Notes under the pieces: generated by a model
Told to the model about the DNA's origin: nothing
Seen by the model: the letters and a program-made list of their open reading frames with translations, nothing else
Databases searched by the model: none
From: Wenyingzhuangia sp. 2_MG-2023
GTDB taxonomy: Bacteria; Bacteroidota; Bacteroidia; Flavobacteriales; Flavobacteriaceae
Direction: 5' to 3'
Length of the DNA stretch: 64,000 nt
Assembly: GCF_030548295.1 (NCBI RefSeq)
Contig: NZ_JAUOSB010000008.1
Location: forward strand, 1 to 64,000
Position numbers and translations under genes: made by a program
Part shown: positions 34,796 to 44,091 of the stretch, in pieces
Layout of the letters: the number at the start of each line of letters is the position of its first letter
Numbering within the stretch: position 1 is the first letter of the stretch

Positions 34796-35047
34796 ATGAA
34801 AAAAGGAATACATCCCGAAAATTATAGAATGGTAGCTTTTAAAGATATGTCTAACGATGATGTATTTTTAACTCGTTCAACAGCAAATACAAAAGAAACT
34901 ATCGAAGTTGATGGTGTTGAGTATCCAGTTGTAAAAATGGAAATCTCTAGAACATCTCATCCTTTCTATACAGGTAAATCTAAATTGGTTGATACTGCAG
35001 GACGTATCGATAAGTTCAAGACAAAATACGCAAAATTCAAAAAGTAA
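34796..35047 (+). CDS. rpmE2: 50S ribosomal protein L31 type B
   Basis: This is a large-subunit ribosomal protein. The sequence [11 protein letters not shown] at the start, [17 protein letters not shown] and the [10 protein letters not shown] end are the type B L31 pattern. At 83 residues it is normal for type B. It lacks all the Cys residues of the zinc-binding type A. It has its own promoter and a terminator 25 bases after the stop, so it is a single-gene unit. Confidence 0.97.
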   Translation: MKKGIHPENYRMVAFKDMSNDDVFLTRSTANTKETIEVDGVEYPVVKMEISRTSHPFYTGKSKLVDTAGRIDKFKTKYAKFKK

Positions 35048-35071
35048 TTTTTATTTTTTGTTACTATATTT

Positions 35072-35104
35072 AAAAGCTGTTGAATTTTACTTCAACAGCT
35101 TTTT
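35072..35104. terminator. Shared terminator between rpmE2 and phoH
   Basis: A perfect 13-base inverted repeat (core AGCTGTTGAA) with a 6-base loop has A-runs on the left and T-runs on the right. It can end transcription from both sides and lies between two converging genes. Confidence 0.88.
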
Positions 35105-35110
35105 CATGCT

Positions 35111-36442
35111 TTATAAAAGATCGTTGGCTAAATTTGCCAATTCAGAACGTTCTCCTTTTTCTAGTTTGATGTGTGCAAACAAGGCATGTCCTTTTAGTTT
35201 GTCTATCAAATAGGTCAGTCCGTTACTGTGTTCATCCATATAAGGAGAGTCTATTTGGTTGATATCTCCTGTAAATATAATTTTGGTTCCTTCACCAGCT
35301 CTGGTAATAATAGTTTTTACTTCGTGCGGTGTTAAATTCTGAGATTCATCAATAATCATAATTACATTGGCCAAACTTCTACCTCTAATAAAAGCCAAAG
35401 CAGTTAAAACCAATTCTTCATTTTCTTCCATTTCATCCAATGCTTTTCTTTTTCTAGAATCAGCCTTGTATTGCGACTTGATAAATTTTAAATTATCAAA
35501 CAAAGGTTGCATGTATGGAGATATTTTTTCTTCTGCTCCTCCAGGCAAAAATCCAATGTCTCTATTGCTCAGTGGAATGATAGGTCTTGCTAAAATAATT
35601 TGATTGTAAATTGTTTTTTGTTCCAAAGCTGTAGCCAGTGCTAACAAGGTTTTTCCTGTACCTGCAACACCCTGTAAAGCTACTAGCTTGATTTCTTCAT
35701 TTAACAAAGCATCTATGGCAAAAGTTTGTTCTGCATTTTTAGGTTTTATTCCGTAAGCATAACTTTTTTCTACACGCTCAATACTATTGTTTGTTGGGTT
35801 GAAACGTGCCAACACAGAATCTTGGTTGTTGTTGATGATATAATAACCATTAGCCATTTTTTGATCTCCTAAAATTCCGTTCTCTGGAATGGAATTGTTT
35901 TGATACAATTCTCGGATTACATCTGATTCTAAATCGTCTAAATTGATAGATCCCTTTGAGACTTTTTTAATGTCTACAACCTTTCCTGTTTTGTAGTCTT
36001 CTGCTTTTAATTCTAATGCTTTAGCCTTTATTCTTAGATTGATGTCTTTGGTAACTAATGTCACTTTGGTGTTAGGGTACGACTCTTTCATTAACAAAGC
36101 AGTGTCAATAATTTTATGGTCATTTTTACTAGAACCATAAGTGTCTTTTGCATTGATACCAGAAACATTGTCGTGCATAGAAATGAACAACTCACCCAAA
36201 CCATTGCCTAGACTAATCCATTCGTTTAGATTTTGATGTTCTGAAATTTTATCTAAAAAACGAATGACCGACCTAGCTTCAAAATTTTTAGTGTCATTAC
36301 CTATTTTAAAATTGTCCAATTCTTCTAGAACGGTGATGGGAATCACTACATTATTGTCTTCAAAGTTTTTGATGGAGTTGTGATCAAAAAGTAACACAGA
36401 AGTATCTAAAACAAATATTTTTTTTGGTTGTTTTTTAGCCAT
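35111..36442 (-). CDS. PhoH-family ATPase with N-terminal PIN domain (PhoH2 type)
   Basis: An N-terminal PIN ribonuclease-type domain (about 8-150, with FVLDTSVLL, the LEELD acidic pair and NDHKIIDTALL) is fused to a PhoH ATPase domain with Walker A GVAGTGKT (258-265), the Walker B region VIMIIDE and FTGDINQID. This PIN-PhoH layout (PhoH2) is an RNA helicase/RNase in studied bacteria. At 443 residues it is complete. It is transcribed alone towards rpmE2 and shares its terminator. Confidence 0.93.
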   Translation of the reverse strand: MAKKQPKKIFVLDTSVLLFDHNSIKNFEDNNVVIPITVLEELDNFKIGNDTKNFEARSVIRFLDKISEHQNLNEWISLGNGLGELFISMHDNVSGINAKDTYGSSKNDHKIIDTALLMKESYPNTKVTLVTKDINLRIKAKALELKAEDYKTGKVVDIKKVSKGSINLDDLESDVIRELYQNNSIPENGILGDQKMANGYYIINNNQDSVLARFNPTNNSIERVEKSYAYGIKPKNAEQTFAIDALLNEEIKLVALQGVAGTGKTLLALATALEQKTIYNQIILARPIIPLSNRDIGFLPGGAEEKISPYMQPLFDNLKFIKSQYKADSRKRKALDEMEENEELVLTALAFIRGRSLANVIMIIDESQNLTPHEVKTIITRAGEGTKIIFTGDINQIDSPYMDEHSNGLTYLIDKLKGHALFAHIKLEKGERSELANLANDLL

Positions 36443-36672
36443 GTGGAAGTGATTTAATTTACTTAAATGTAGGAATCTTTTTTGGTGAAATCAATCATCA
36501 AATAGTGGCTTTTAAGTTAGCTTATGGTTGATATGTTTTTTGTATTGACTTTAACGTGTTTTAAATAGCTCATTATAAGGTTTGTAAAATGAAAATATTG
36601 AGAGAGCTATTTGTGAATAAAATCAAAAAATACATTTTGAGATTAGAATTAATGATAAGATAATGATGTAAG

Positions 36673-36716
36673 AAAAAAATGCTTCTAAAAACATGTGTTT
36701 CTTAGAAGCATTTTTT
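36673..36716 (-). terminator. Terminator of the GH2 gene
   Basis: Inverted repeat arms with core ATGCTTCTAA and TTAGAAGCAT around a 13-base loop, flanked by an A-run and a T-run, lie 10 bases after the GH2 stop codon. The rest of the gap up to phoH (36443-36672) shows nothing I can name. Confidence 0.8.
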
Positions 36717-36725
36717 ATTGTATGG

Positions 36726-39641
36726 TTATAAATTCACATTCCACTCTGTTAGTTCAATAGCATTTAGCCAAATTCCTTTGTTTCCTGTACCATTGTAATT
36801 GATGATTATTTCCTTTTTTCCGTCTGAACTAATGATGATTTCGGAAGTTCCTGGCAAATCCCATTGCATGTTTTTTCCTTCTGTTATTTTAGAAGTTATA
36901 GGGTGTTTTTCTAGTGATTGTGTACTAGTCACCAAGACCTTTTTTTCATAAGGCAATTTGTAAATAGATTTGGCTTTCATTTGTTCTTGGTTTGGATCCA
37001 TCAAATCGGAATTGGTTCTAGGTGCATGGTGCCATGTTGTCAATTTGTAAGTTCCTTTTGGTAGATTTCTGAGCACCAAATTAAGCCCTTTTTTATGAAT
37101 AGAAATAACACCATCACCATAAGCAAACCCATATTTACCAATAACGTTCATTTCTCCTAACCAGCGTAAAATGCCATCATCTGATGAGTTTTTAAGCTCC
37201 GCAACAGTTCCTTTAAAAGATTTGAAAGAATAGCTATTGATGTTATTTTCGTTGCCATTCCAAGGATTCCATCCGAATTGTGTAAGTTGTCCTTCAGCTC
37301 CTATATCTACTCTTTCTTTTTTGTAATCGTATATAGTTGCTGCGTTTTTTAATATTTCATCGTTTATTTTAGCTATCAATCGGACAGTATCTTTGGCTGA
37401 TTTTAAGCCTTTTGATTTTGCTTTTAAAGTAATCAAACCGGTTTGTTCACCAGCGCGAATCAAAACAGGTGCAACACCGTATTCTGGAAACATTGGGTTG
37501 GAATTGATGTTTTTTTGATCACCAACAATGGTTGCATCTTTGTTTACCGTAAATGTAATTTTGTTTTCTGCATCAGTAATAATAGTTCCGTTTTTGTCTA
37601 CAATAGTTGCATACGCTACTATAATGTCATTTCCGTCTGCAGTAAAAGTTCTGTTATTGGTATCTATTTTTAGTTGAATTGCAGTGGGTTTTTCAGGTGT
37701 TCTTTTTTCTGTAATTAATGTTTTTCCATTTTTAAAATAAGCTTTTGCTGTTAGTTTCCCTTTTTGATAGTAGATGTTTTTAAATATAAAAGGAGCGTGG
37801 TCTAAACCGTTGTATACCGTATCTTTACTCGCTTTACTTTTGACAAGACTACTTCCGTTTACAAACAATTCAACTTCATCGGCATTGCTATATACGGTTA
37901 TGTCTTTGGTGGTTTCTTTCCAGTCTTCCAAAATTTTCACAAAAGGCTCTGATCTCAATTCGGCTTTGTACCAATCCAATTCAGGTCTTGGGTATCTAAA
38001 AATAGTCATCATACCGCTTCTGGTTCTATCAATAGCGCTTTTAGCTTTTGCATGCGTAGGATGAAAAGTGTAATAAGCATGAGCTGTCCAAGAAATCAAT
38101 CCTGTCATTAAAGGATCTCTTTTGTAAGGAGCTACAGCCGCTGCACCATGTCTACCTTCCATAGCAAACATAGGTTCAGTACGATCCCAAATAAATGGTC
38201 CGTAAAGCATATTTGCATTGATGTCTGTCAAACCAGAAGTTTGCCATCCTGTCCAACGGGCACCTTGAGAAGCTGTTAATCTTGTTGGGTCTTCTTGTTT
38301 GATGGTGTTGTGAATTCTTGGAACATAACCTCTGTGATTTACACCTGCTCCCCACATAACAATTGAAGGGTGATTTCTGTGATTTCTGACTAAAGTACGT
38401 GCGGCTTTTTCTAAATTATTCCACCAAGCATCATTTTGAGAAATAGAGACCCAAGTAGGAGCTTCTTCGTAAACTAAAACACCCAACTCATCGCAAGCTT
38501 CAATTAAAGAATTGTCTTGTGGATAGTGAGCAGTACGAATAATGTTAAATCCATATTCTTTAAATTGCAAAATATCTTTTTTGTGTAATTGGTTTGGAAC
38601 TGCATCTCCAATGTACGGAAATTGTTGATGTCTGTTGGCTCCAATCAATTTGATAGGTTTGTTGTTTAATAAAAAACCTCTTATTGGATCTAATTCAAAC
38701 TTTCTCAAACCTATTTTGTTTTCAACAAAATCTATATTTTTATTGTTTACAGATATAATGCTATTTACACGATATAAATAAGGGTTTTCAATATTCCAAA
38801 AGTGTACATTATCTTCTAGACTACCTATTTGATTGAATTGAAATTCTTGTCCTTCTGTTATTTTTATTTCATCTTCTAATTTCAAAACCACCAGTCCTCT
38901 GTGGTCTATAATCAAAGTTTTTATTTGACAATCAACTTCTTGCTTACTTTCATTTTTTATTGAGGTTTTTATGTTAATTGTTGCGTTTTTGTTGACAACA
39001 TCAATAGTAGGAGTGGTAATATTAACACCCGAGTTTAAACTCTCCCAGTTAAAAGTAACATGTACAGAATTGGTTTCTACTAGGTATACATCTCTATACA
39101 AACCACTAAACTTTACATAGTCAAAAGGTCCTGGATCAGGAGGAATGGTTTCATTTCTTCTGTTGTCTACCATCAAGGTGATTTGATTGTTTGTTCCTTT
39201 TTGTACATAGTCTGTAATGTCAAAATGAAAAGGAGTGTAACCACCAACAGCATGTTGACCCACATGAATTCCATTTACCCATAAATCAGTAACCTGATGG
39301 GCTCCTTCAAACTCTAAGAATACTTTTTTTTGAGATTTTTTTACTGATATGTTTTTACGATACCAACCAACATTTCTATGAAAAATTAGTTGTGTTTTGT
39401 CATCATCTAGACCGTCTAGAGTTAAAGAAGTTAGCTTTAGAGTGTGAGGTACATTTACAATTTCCCAATTGGAATCATCAATGGTTTTTAAATAGTTTTT
39501 AGCTTTGGAGTCTCCTAAATGAAATTTCCAACCGTGATTTAAGTTCAATTTGGTTCTGTCTGTTGTAGGAAAACCTACAGGTAAATTTTGAGCGCTAAAA
39601 TTTAGTGATAAAAGTAAAAAAAGCGAAAAGAGTTGTTTCAT
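36726..39641 (-). CDS. GH2-family glycoside hydrolase homologue with missing acid/base glutamate
   Basis: This is a GH2 (beta-galactosidase/beta-glucuronidase clan) protein with signal peptide (1-18), N-terminal jelly roll (about 30-190, with SGLYRDVYL), Ig-like domain, TIM barrel (about 315-600) and long C-terminal Ig and malectin-like parts. The usual nucleophile is present as Glu495 in PMFAMEG. The usual W-S-x-G-N-E acid/base motif reads WGAGVNH (430-436), so no Glu is there. Other barrel motifs (GANRHQQ, RTAHYPQD, YEEAP, NHPSIVMW) are intact. It may use another residue, another chemistry, or be inactive. It is a single-gene unit outside the PUL, on the same strand. Confidence 0.88.
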   Translation of the reverse strand: MKQLFSLFLLLSLNFSAQNLPVGFPTTDRTKLNLNHGWKFHLGDSKAKNYLKTIDDSNWEIVNVPHTLKLTSLTLDGLDDDKTQLIFHRNVGWYRKNISVKKSQKKVFLEFEGAHQVTDLWVNGIHVGQHAVGGYTPFHFDITDYVQKGTNNQITLMVDNRRNETIPPDPGPFDYVKFSGLYRDVYLVETNSVHVTFNWESLNSGVNITTPTIDVVNKNATINIKTSIKNESKQEVDCQIKTLIIDHRGLVVLKLEDEIKITEGQEFQFNQIGSLEDNVHFWNIENPYLYRVNSIISVNNKNIDFVENKIGLRKFELDPIRGFLLNNKPIKLIGANRHQQFPYIGDAVPNQLHKKDILQFKEYGFNIIRTAHYPQDNSLIEACDELGVLVYEEAPTWVSISQNDAWWNNLEKAARTLVRNHRNHPSIVMWGAGVNHRGYVPRIHNTIKQEDPTRLTASQGARWTGWQTSGLTDINANMLYGPFIWDRTEPMFAMEGRHGAAAVAPYKRDPLMTGLISWTAHAYYTFHPTHAKAKSAIDRTRSGMMTIFRYPRPELDWYKAELRSEPFVKILEDWKETTKDITVYSNADEVELFVNGSSLVKSKASKDTVYNGLDHAPFIFKNIYYQKGKLTAKAYFKNGKTLITEKRTPEKPTAIQLKIDTNNRTFTADGNDIIVAYATIVDKNGTIITDAENKITFTVNKDATIVGDQKNINSNPMFPEYGVAPVLIRAGEQTGLITLKAKSKGLKSAKDTVRLIAKINDEILKNAATIYDYKKERVDIGAEGQLTQFGWNPWNGNENNINSYSFKSFKGTVAELKNSSDDGILRWLGEMNVIGKYGFAYGDGVISIHKKGLNLVLRNLPKGTYKLTTWHHAPRTNSDLMDPNQEQMKAKSIYKLPYEKKVLVTSTQSLEKHPITSKITEGKNMQWDLPGTSEIIISSDGKKEIIINYNGTGNKGIWLNAIELTEWNVNL

Positions 39642-39749
39642 GATAGCCTTATGTTTTCTTTATTTAAAAGCTAAAAATAAAACAAGAAAAAGATGATAAA
39701 GGCAACGTATGATTCAATAAGAGCAAATATGGTTCAAATAATAAAAAGC

Positions 39750-40790
39750 TTAATTTTTAACATCCCATCGATCTCTCAAAAGATTTCCGATAATCATAAA
39801 AGAAAGTACAAGCATAACAATCAAAGCTCCTGGAATTACAGCCAAATAGGCTTTACCTGTAACAATGTAATTGTAATGATTTTTAATAATAATTCCCCAA
39901 GATGGAGTAGGTGGTTGTGCTCCAAGACCTAAAAAACTCAAACCACTTTCTACCAAAATAGAAGCAGCAAAATTTGAGGCAGAGATAACAATAACGGGAC
40001 CGATAATGTTAGGCAAAATATGTTTGATGATGATTTGTAAATCAGACAATCCAAGTACTTTGGCAGCTTCTATGTATTGCAAGTTTTTAATGCTTTTGGT
40101 TTGTCCTCTTACCACTCTAGCAACTTCTACCCACATCGTTAATCCTACCGCTAAATATATTTGCCACAATCCTTTTCCCAAACTTACAGTAATCGCAATG
40201 ACTAATAAAATGGTAGGGATAGACCAAGTAACGTTGATAAACCACATGATGATGCTGTCTACAATTCCACCAAAATATCCAGCCATAGCCCCTAAAAGCA
40301 AACCGATAAGTAAAGAAATACTAACAGCAACAATTCCAATAGAAAAGGAAATACGAGCACCTACAATCAATCTACTTAGCAAATCTCTCCCATATTTATC
40401 TGTCCCTAACCAAAATGTTTTTTTGACAATATTTAAGTTTTCTTTTTTGGAAACAGATAGAAACTCTTCTTGTAGTTGAGGCTTGTATTGAATCTTTTTT
40501 TTACCGATGATAAAATCGTCTTGTATAGGAGTTTCTTTTACAAAGGTGTTTTTACCATTTAAAAAACGATCCCACAAAGTTTGATCGTTAGTTGGTTGTA
40601 TTTCTTGCAAAACATAGGTAGTAAAACCAGGTGGTTTGGTTTGTATGGTTACATGCATCGTATTTGCATTGGCAGTAGCATCTGGTGCTATAAAATAAGC
40701 AAACAAAGCAATCAAACTCCCCAAACATATAAAGCCAACACAAAGGTTGGCTAATATATTTTTAGAAAATGTTTTGATAGAAATACTCAA
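39750..40790 (-). CDS. ABC transporter permease, OppC/DppC-like
   Basis: This is an inner-membrane permease of the oligopeptide/dipeptide ABC importer class. It has an N-terminal membrane segment, a periplasmic part of about 100 residues, then GTDKYGRDLLSRLI (the OppC hallmark) and five or so membrane segments with the EAA loop EAAKVLGLSDLQIIIKHILPN. The start is a TTG codon that directly abuts the stop of the protease gene upstream; no ATG is near. OppB, ATPase and binding protein partners are not in this window, so they must lie elsewhere. Confidence 0.9.
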   Translation of the reverse strand: MSISIKTFSKNILANLCVGFICLGSLIALFAYFIAPDATANANTMHVTIQTKPPGFTTYVLQEIQPTNDQTLWDRFLNGKNTFVKETPIQDDFIIGKKKIQYKPQLQEEFLSVSKKENLNIVKKTFWLGTDKYGRDLLSRLIVGARISFSIGIVAVSISLLIGLLLGAMAGYFGGIVDSIIMWFINVTWSIPTILLVIAITVSLGKGLWQIYLAVGLTMWVEVARVVRGQTKSIKNLQYIEAAKVLGLSDLQIIIKHILPNIIGPVIVISASNFAASILVESGLSFLGLGAQPPTPSWGIIIKNHYNYIVTGKAYLAVIPGALIVMLVLSFMIIGNLLRDRWDVKN

Positions 40791-42893
40791 TTATTTTACA
40801 ACTTTTAGTTTGCTTAACGTTTCTATAGCTTCGTTGATGTAAATATCTTCTTGTAAATTTTTGTGCCAAGCAACTCTTTTATCTCTTAAAATACTATCAT
40901 TTTTTACCAATAATTTCTCGTAACTAGGAAAAGAGAATTCATATGGAGAATTGTATTTTAAAATGTCTTTGTATTGTTTTGCCTCAGAATTCAATTTGTC
41001 TTGATCTTCTTGGTAATTTTTTAAATTTAAAGAATAAGTTACATTGTCTTGATTGTTTTTCAACCATTTGGCATAAGCATCTATTTTGTTAAACTGTGGA
41101 TTGCTGTTGATTTGTTTTTGCATATCTATAACTACTTGAGAAAAATTAGAATAATATTCTTTTGGATTGTAGTTTGCTTTTGCAATTTGATCCCAGTTTA
41201 GAGGAGCATCTAATTCACTTTCGGCAATATTCAAATAATGATAACGATCTGGCATTACAATATCCGAACTAACTCCTTTTAATTGAGTAGAACCACCATT
41301 AATTCTATAAAACTTCTGGATGGTTAGTTTTAAAGCACCTAAATCTTCACTGTAATTTATGTATTGATTGATAGGGAGAATGTTTTGTACGGTTCCTTTT
41401 CCATAAGTTTGTTTACTACCTATAATAATTGCTCTGTGGTAATCTTGCATAGCTGCAGCTAAAATCTCAGAAGCAGAAGCAGACAATTCGTTTACCATAA
41501 TAACCAAAGGACCATCCCAAACTATTTTGCTGTCTGTATCTTCTCTAATATCAGGATCATTATCTTTGTATTTTACTTGTACCACAGGTCCTTTGTCTAT
41601 AAACAATCCAGCAATATCTATGGCAGTACTTAATGATCCACCTCCATTGTTACGCAAATCAATAGCCAGTCCTTTAATTCCTTCTTTTTTCAGTGCTTCA
41701 ATTTCTTTTCGCATGTCAATTCCAGAATTTCTCTGCTTTTGTTTGCTAAAATCGATATAAAATTTAGGCAAGTGAATAATTCCGTATTTTTTTCCATCTT
41801 TTATAGTGATAGAAGATTTAACAAACGTGTCTTCAAACTCAACAATATCTCTTACAATAGAAATTTTCTTGTAGGTATTGTCTACTTTTTTTACGGTTAA
41901 TACTACAGTTGTTCCCTTTTTTCCTTTGATCAATTCAATGGCATCAGACAAACGCATTCCTACAATATCCGTAGGTTCATCTTTTTCTCCTTGTGCTACT
42001 TTTACAATAAAATCTCCTACCTCTAAATCACCTTGCTTGTATGCAGGTCCTCCAGGAATCAATTCTACAATTTTTGTGTATCCTCTTTCGTCAGATAGTC
42101 TAGCACCAATTCCTTCTATAGAACCCGCCATGCTAGAGTCAAATCTCTTTTTCATGTCTGGAGCAAAATAACTGGTATGTGGGTCAAATTGTGCTGTAAT
42201 ACAATTTAAGAAAATAGCAAATCGGTCATCATCTGGAGTTTGGTTTTCATAATAAAACAAATCTTTGATACTTTCTAAAGTTTTGTTTCTCGCTTTTTTC
42301 TCCAATTCGTCAAAACTGATAGACTTGTAGTTTTTGTCGTCTTTTACTTTGTCTTCCTCTTCTTTTAAGTAATCGTTCAACTTGTTAATGGTAGAAAACT
42401 TTAAATGTTTTCTCCATACATCTTTTCTCGCATTTTCATTGATTGGAAATTCTGATGATTTTTCATCTAAAGAGATAGATTCTTTTACAGAATAATTGAA
42501 TTTTTTATTCAAAATTTCTTGATAGTAAGATTCAGACTCTTTCAATCGCTGTGCAAAAATAGTCGTAGCTTCTTTGTAAAAGTCAAACTTTGCACGTATA
42601 ATTTGATTGTCAATATCGTGGTAATATTTTTTAAGATGTGCAATATCTGGAGCTAAAAAATATCTTTTGTAAGGATCTAAGTTTTCAATAAAATTATCAA
42701 AAATAGCTTCCGAAAAAGTATCGTTGATCAATTTGGGTTCGTAATGACCTTTTTCTAAAATCACTCTTAGAGCTTCAATTAGAATTTGATCTTTTGGAGG
42801 GATTTGTTCTCCTTTGTTTGTTTTAAAGCTGTAAAATATTGATACTCCTGCAATTAATGCTAAGATGTAAAATTGATTGAGTTTTTTTTTCAT
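40791..42893 (-). CDS. prc: Carboxy-terminal processing protease (S41A, Tsp/Prc)
   Basis: This is a periplasmic serine protease that trims or degrades proteins from the C-terminus. An N-terminal membrane or signal segment precedes the Tsp N-terminal domain (about 40-240), a PDZ domain (with GIGARLSDERGYTKIVELIPGGPA) and the S41 catalytic part, where NELSASASEIL holds the Ser and YGKGTVQ the Lys. A C-terminal DUF3340-type domain ends the protein. At 700 residues it is the normal size of the Tsp group. It is translated just before the permease, with stop and start codons touching. Confidence 0.93.
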   Translation of the reverse strand: MKKKLNQFYILALIAGVSIFYSFKTNKGEQIPPKDQILIEALRVILEKGHYEPKLINDTFSEAIFDNFIENLDPYKRYFLAPDIAHLKKYYHDIDNQIIRAKFDFYKEATTIFAQRLKESESYYQEILNKKFNYSVKESISLDEKSSEFPINENARKDVWRKHLKFSTINKLNDYLKEEEDKVKDDKNYKSISFDELEKKARNKTLESIKDLFYYENQTPDDDRFAIFLNCITAQFDPHTSYFAPDMKKRFDSSMAGSIEGIGARLSDERGYTKIVELIPGGPAYKQGDLEVGDFIVKVAQGEKDEPTDIVGMRLSDAIELIKGKKGTTVVLTVKKVDNTYKKISIVRDIVEFEDTFVKSSITIKDGKKYGIIHLPKFYIDFSKQKQRNSGIDMRKEIEALKKEGIKGLAIDLRNNGGGSLSTAIDIAGLFIDKGPVVQVKYKDNDPDIREDTDSKIVWDGPLVIMVNELSASASEILAAAMQDYHRAIIIGSKQTYGKGTVQNILPINQYINYSEDLGALKLTIQKFYRINGGSTQLKGVSSDIVMPDRYHYLNIAESELDAPLNWDQIAKANYNPKEYYSNFSQVVIDMQKQINSNPQFNKIDAYAKWLKNNQDNVTYSLNLKNYQEDQDKLNSEAKQYKDILKYNSPYEFSFPSYEKLLVKNDSILRDKRVAWHKNLQEDIYINEAIETLSKLKVVK

Positions 42894-43002
42894 AAAAACG
42901 AGTGATTCTGTATATAAAGACTACTAAAGTAAGTTTTTAAAGGCAATTAAATTAATTATCAAACTGAATTTTTCTAGATGTTATTTCCTGAACATATTAT
43001 GT

Positions 43003-43010
43003 TAAATTTG
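43003..43010 (+). promoter_or_regulatory. -7 element of the surE operon
   Basis: TAAATTTG fits the TAnnTTTG consensus and lies 18 bases before the surE start codon. No clean TTG -33 element is visible at the expected distance. Confidence 0.45.
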
Positions 43011-43028
43011 TATTACAATTGACCAATT

Positions 43029-43808
43029 ATGACAAAAAACAGGCCAAAAATTTTAGTTACGAATGATGATGGGATTACTGCTCTTGGAATTAGAGTTTTA
43101 ATTGCCGAAATGTGCAAATTAGGAGATGTGTATGTTGTAGCACCAGACAAACCTCAAAGTGGTAAAGGGCACGCAATTACAATTGATGCTATTTTAGAGT
43201 TAAAACCACAGAAGATAGACGGAGATGCAATTGCAGAAATTGCTTGTACAGGAACTCCTGCAGATTGTGTAAAGCTGGCTATTAATGAAGTATTAGACAC
43301 CAAACCAGATATGTGTGTTTCGGGAATCAATCATGGAAGCAATTCCTCTATCAGTGTTATTTATTCAGGAACTATGAGTGCTGCCATAGAAGCAGGTATT
43401 GAGGGGATTCCTTCTATAGGGTTTTCTTTGTGTGATTTTTCTAAAGATGTAGATTTTAGCGAAGCTCAAGATTATGTTTACAAAATAGCGAAAGAAGTTT
43501 TAGAAAAAGGATTGCCAGATGGAGTGGTGCTGAATGTAAATTTTCCTAAAAAATCTGAAAATCCATACAAAGGAGTAAAGGTTTGTAGACAAGCAAGAGC
43601 CAATTGGAAAGAAAAGTTTGACAAAAGAATGAGTCCAATGGGACGTGAATATTTTTGGCTGACCGGGGAGTTTGAAAATTTGGATGCAGGAGAAGATACA
43701 GATGAATATTGGCTTGAACAAAATTACATATCTTTGGTGCCCATTCAATTTGATTTAACAGCTCATCACATGATACAAAAACTGAATACTTGGAAATTAA
43801 ATGAATAA
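43029..43808 (+). CDS. surE: 5'/3'-nucleotidase SurE
   Basis: This is a nucleoside monophosphate phosphatase (EC 3.1.3.5 and 3.1.3.6). The metal-binding TNDDG (11-15), GTPADCVKLA and SGINHGSN motifs are all present. At 259 residues it is normal. It is the first gene of a plus-strand operon and its end overlaps the next small gene by 8 bases. Confidence 0.96.
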   Translation: MTKNRPKILVTNDDGITALGIRVLIAEMCKLGDVYVVAPDKPQSGKGHAITIDAILELKPQKIDGDAIAEIACTGTPADCVKLAINEVLDTKPDMCVSGINHGSNSSISVIYSGTMSAAIEAGIEGIPSIGFSLCDFSKDVDFSEAQDYVYKIAKEVLEKGLPDGVVLNVNFPKKSENPYKGVKVCRQARANWKEKFDKRMSPMGREYFWLTGEFENLDAGEDTDEYWLEQNYISLVPIQFDLTAHHMIQKLNTWKLNE

Positions 43809-44091
43809 TATTTACAAACAAATACTAATAGGAACCGTTCTCGGTTTGGTTGTAAGTGCTATAGGAGCTGTTTTATACGTTACAATTATGTTTCCTAAAC
43901 AATCTATAGAAAATGTTTTTGTGAAATTATTTGAAAGTGGCTTGATTACCAAAGTGATTACACTAGGAACGTTGCCCAACGTATTGGTTTTTCATTTGTT
44001 GATCAAAAGAAATCAAATTTACAAAGCAAGAGGTGTTTTAATGGCGGTTGTGCTATTGGCCTTGTTTTTTGCTTTTTTAAAAATAGCTTAA
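43801..44091 (+). CDS. Small integral membrane protein between surE and lpxB
   Basis: This 96-residue protein has about three membrane segments (about 8-30, 44-62 and 78-94). I recognise no family by name. It overlaps surE by 8 bases and its stop is directly followed by the lpxB ATG, so all three are translated together. The tight coupling to lpxB makes an envelope role likely. Confidence 0.8.
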   Translation: MNNIYKQILIGTVLGLVVSAIGAVLYVTIMFPKQSIENVFVKLFESGLITKVITLGTLPNVLVFHLLIKRNQIYKARGVLMAVVLLALFFAFLKIA

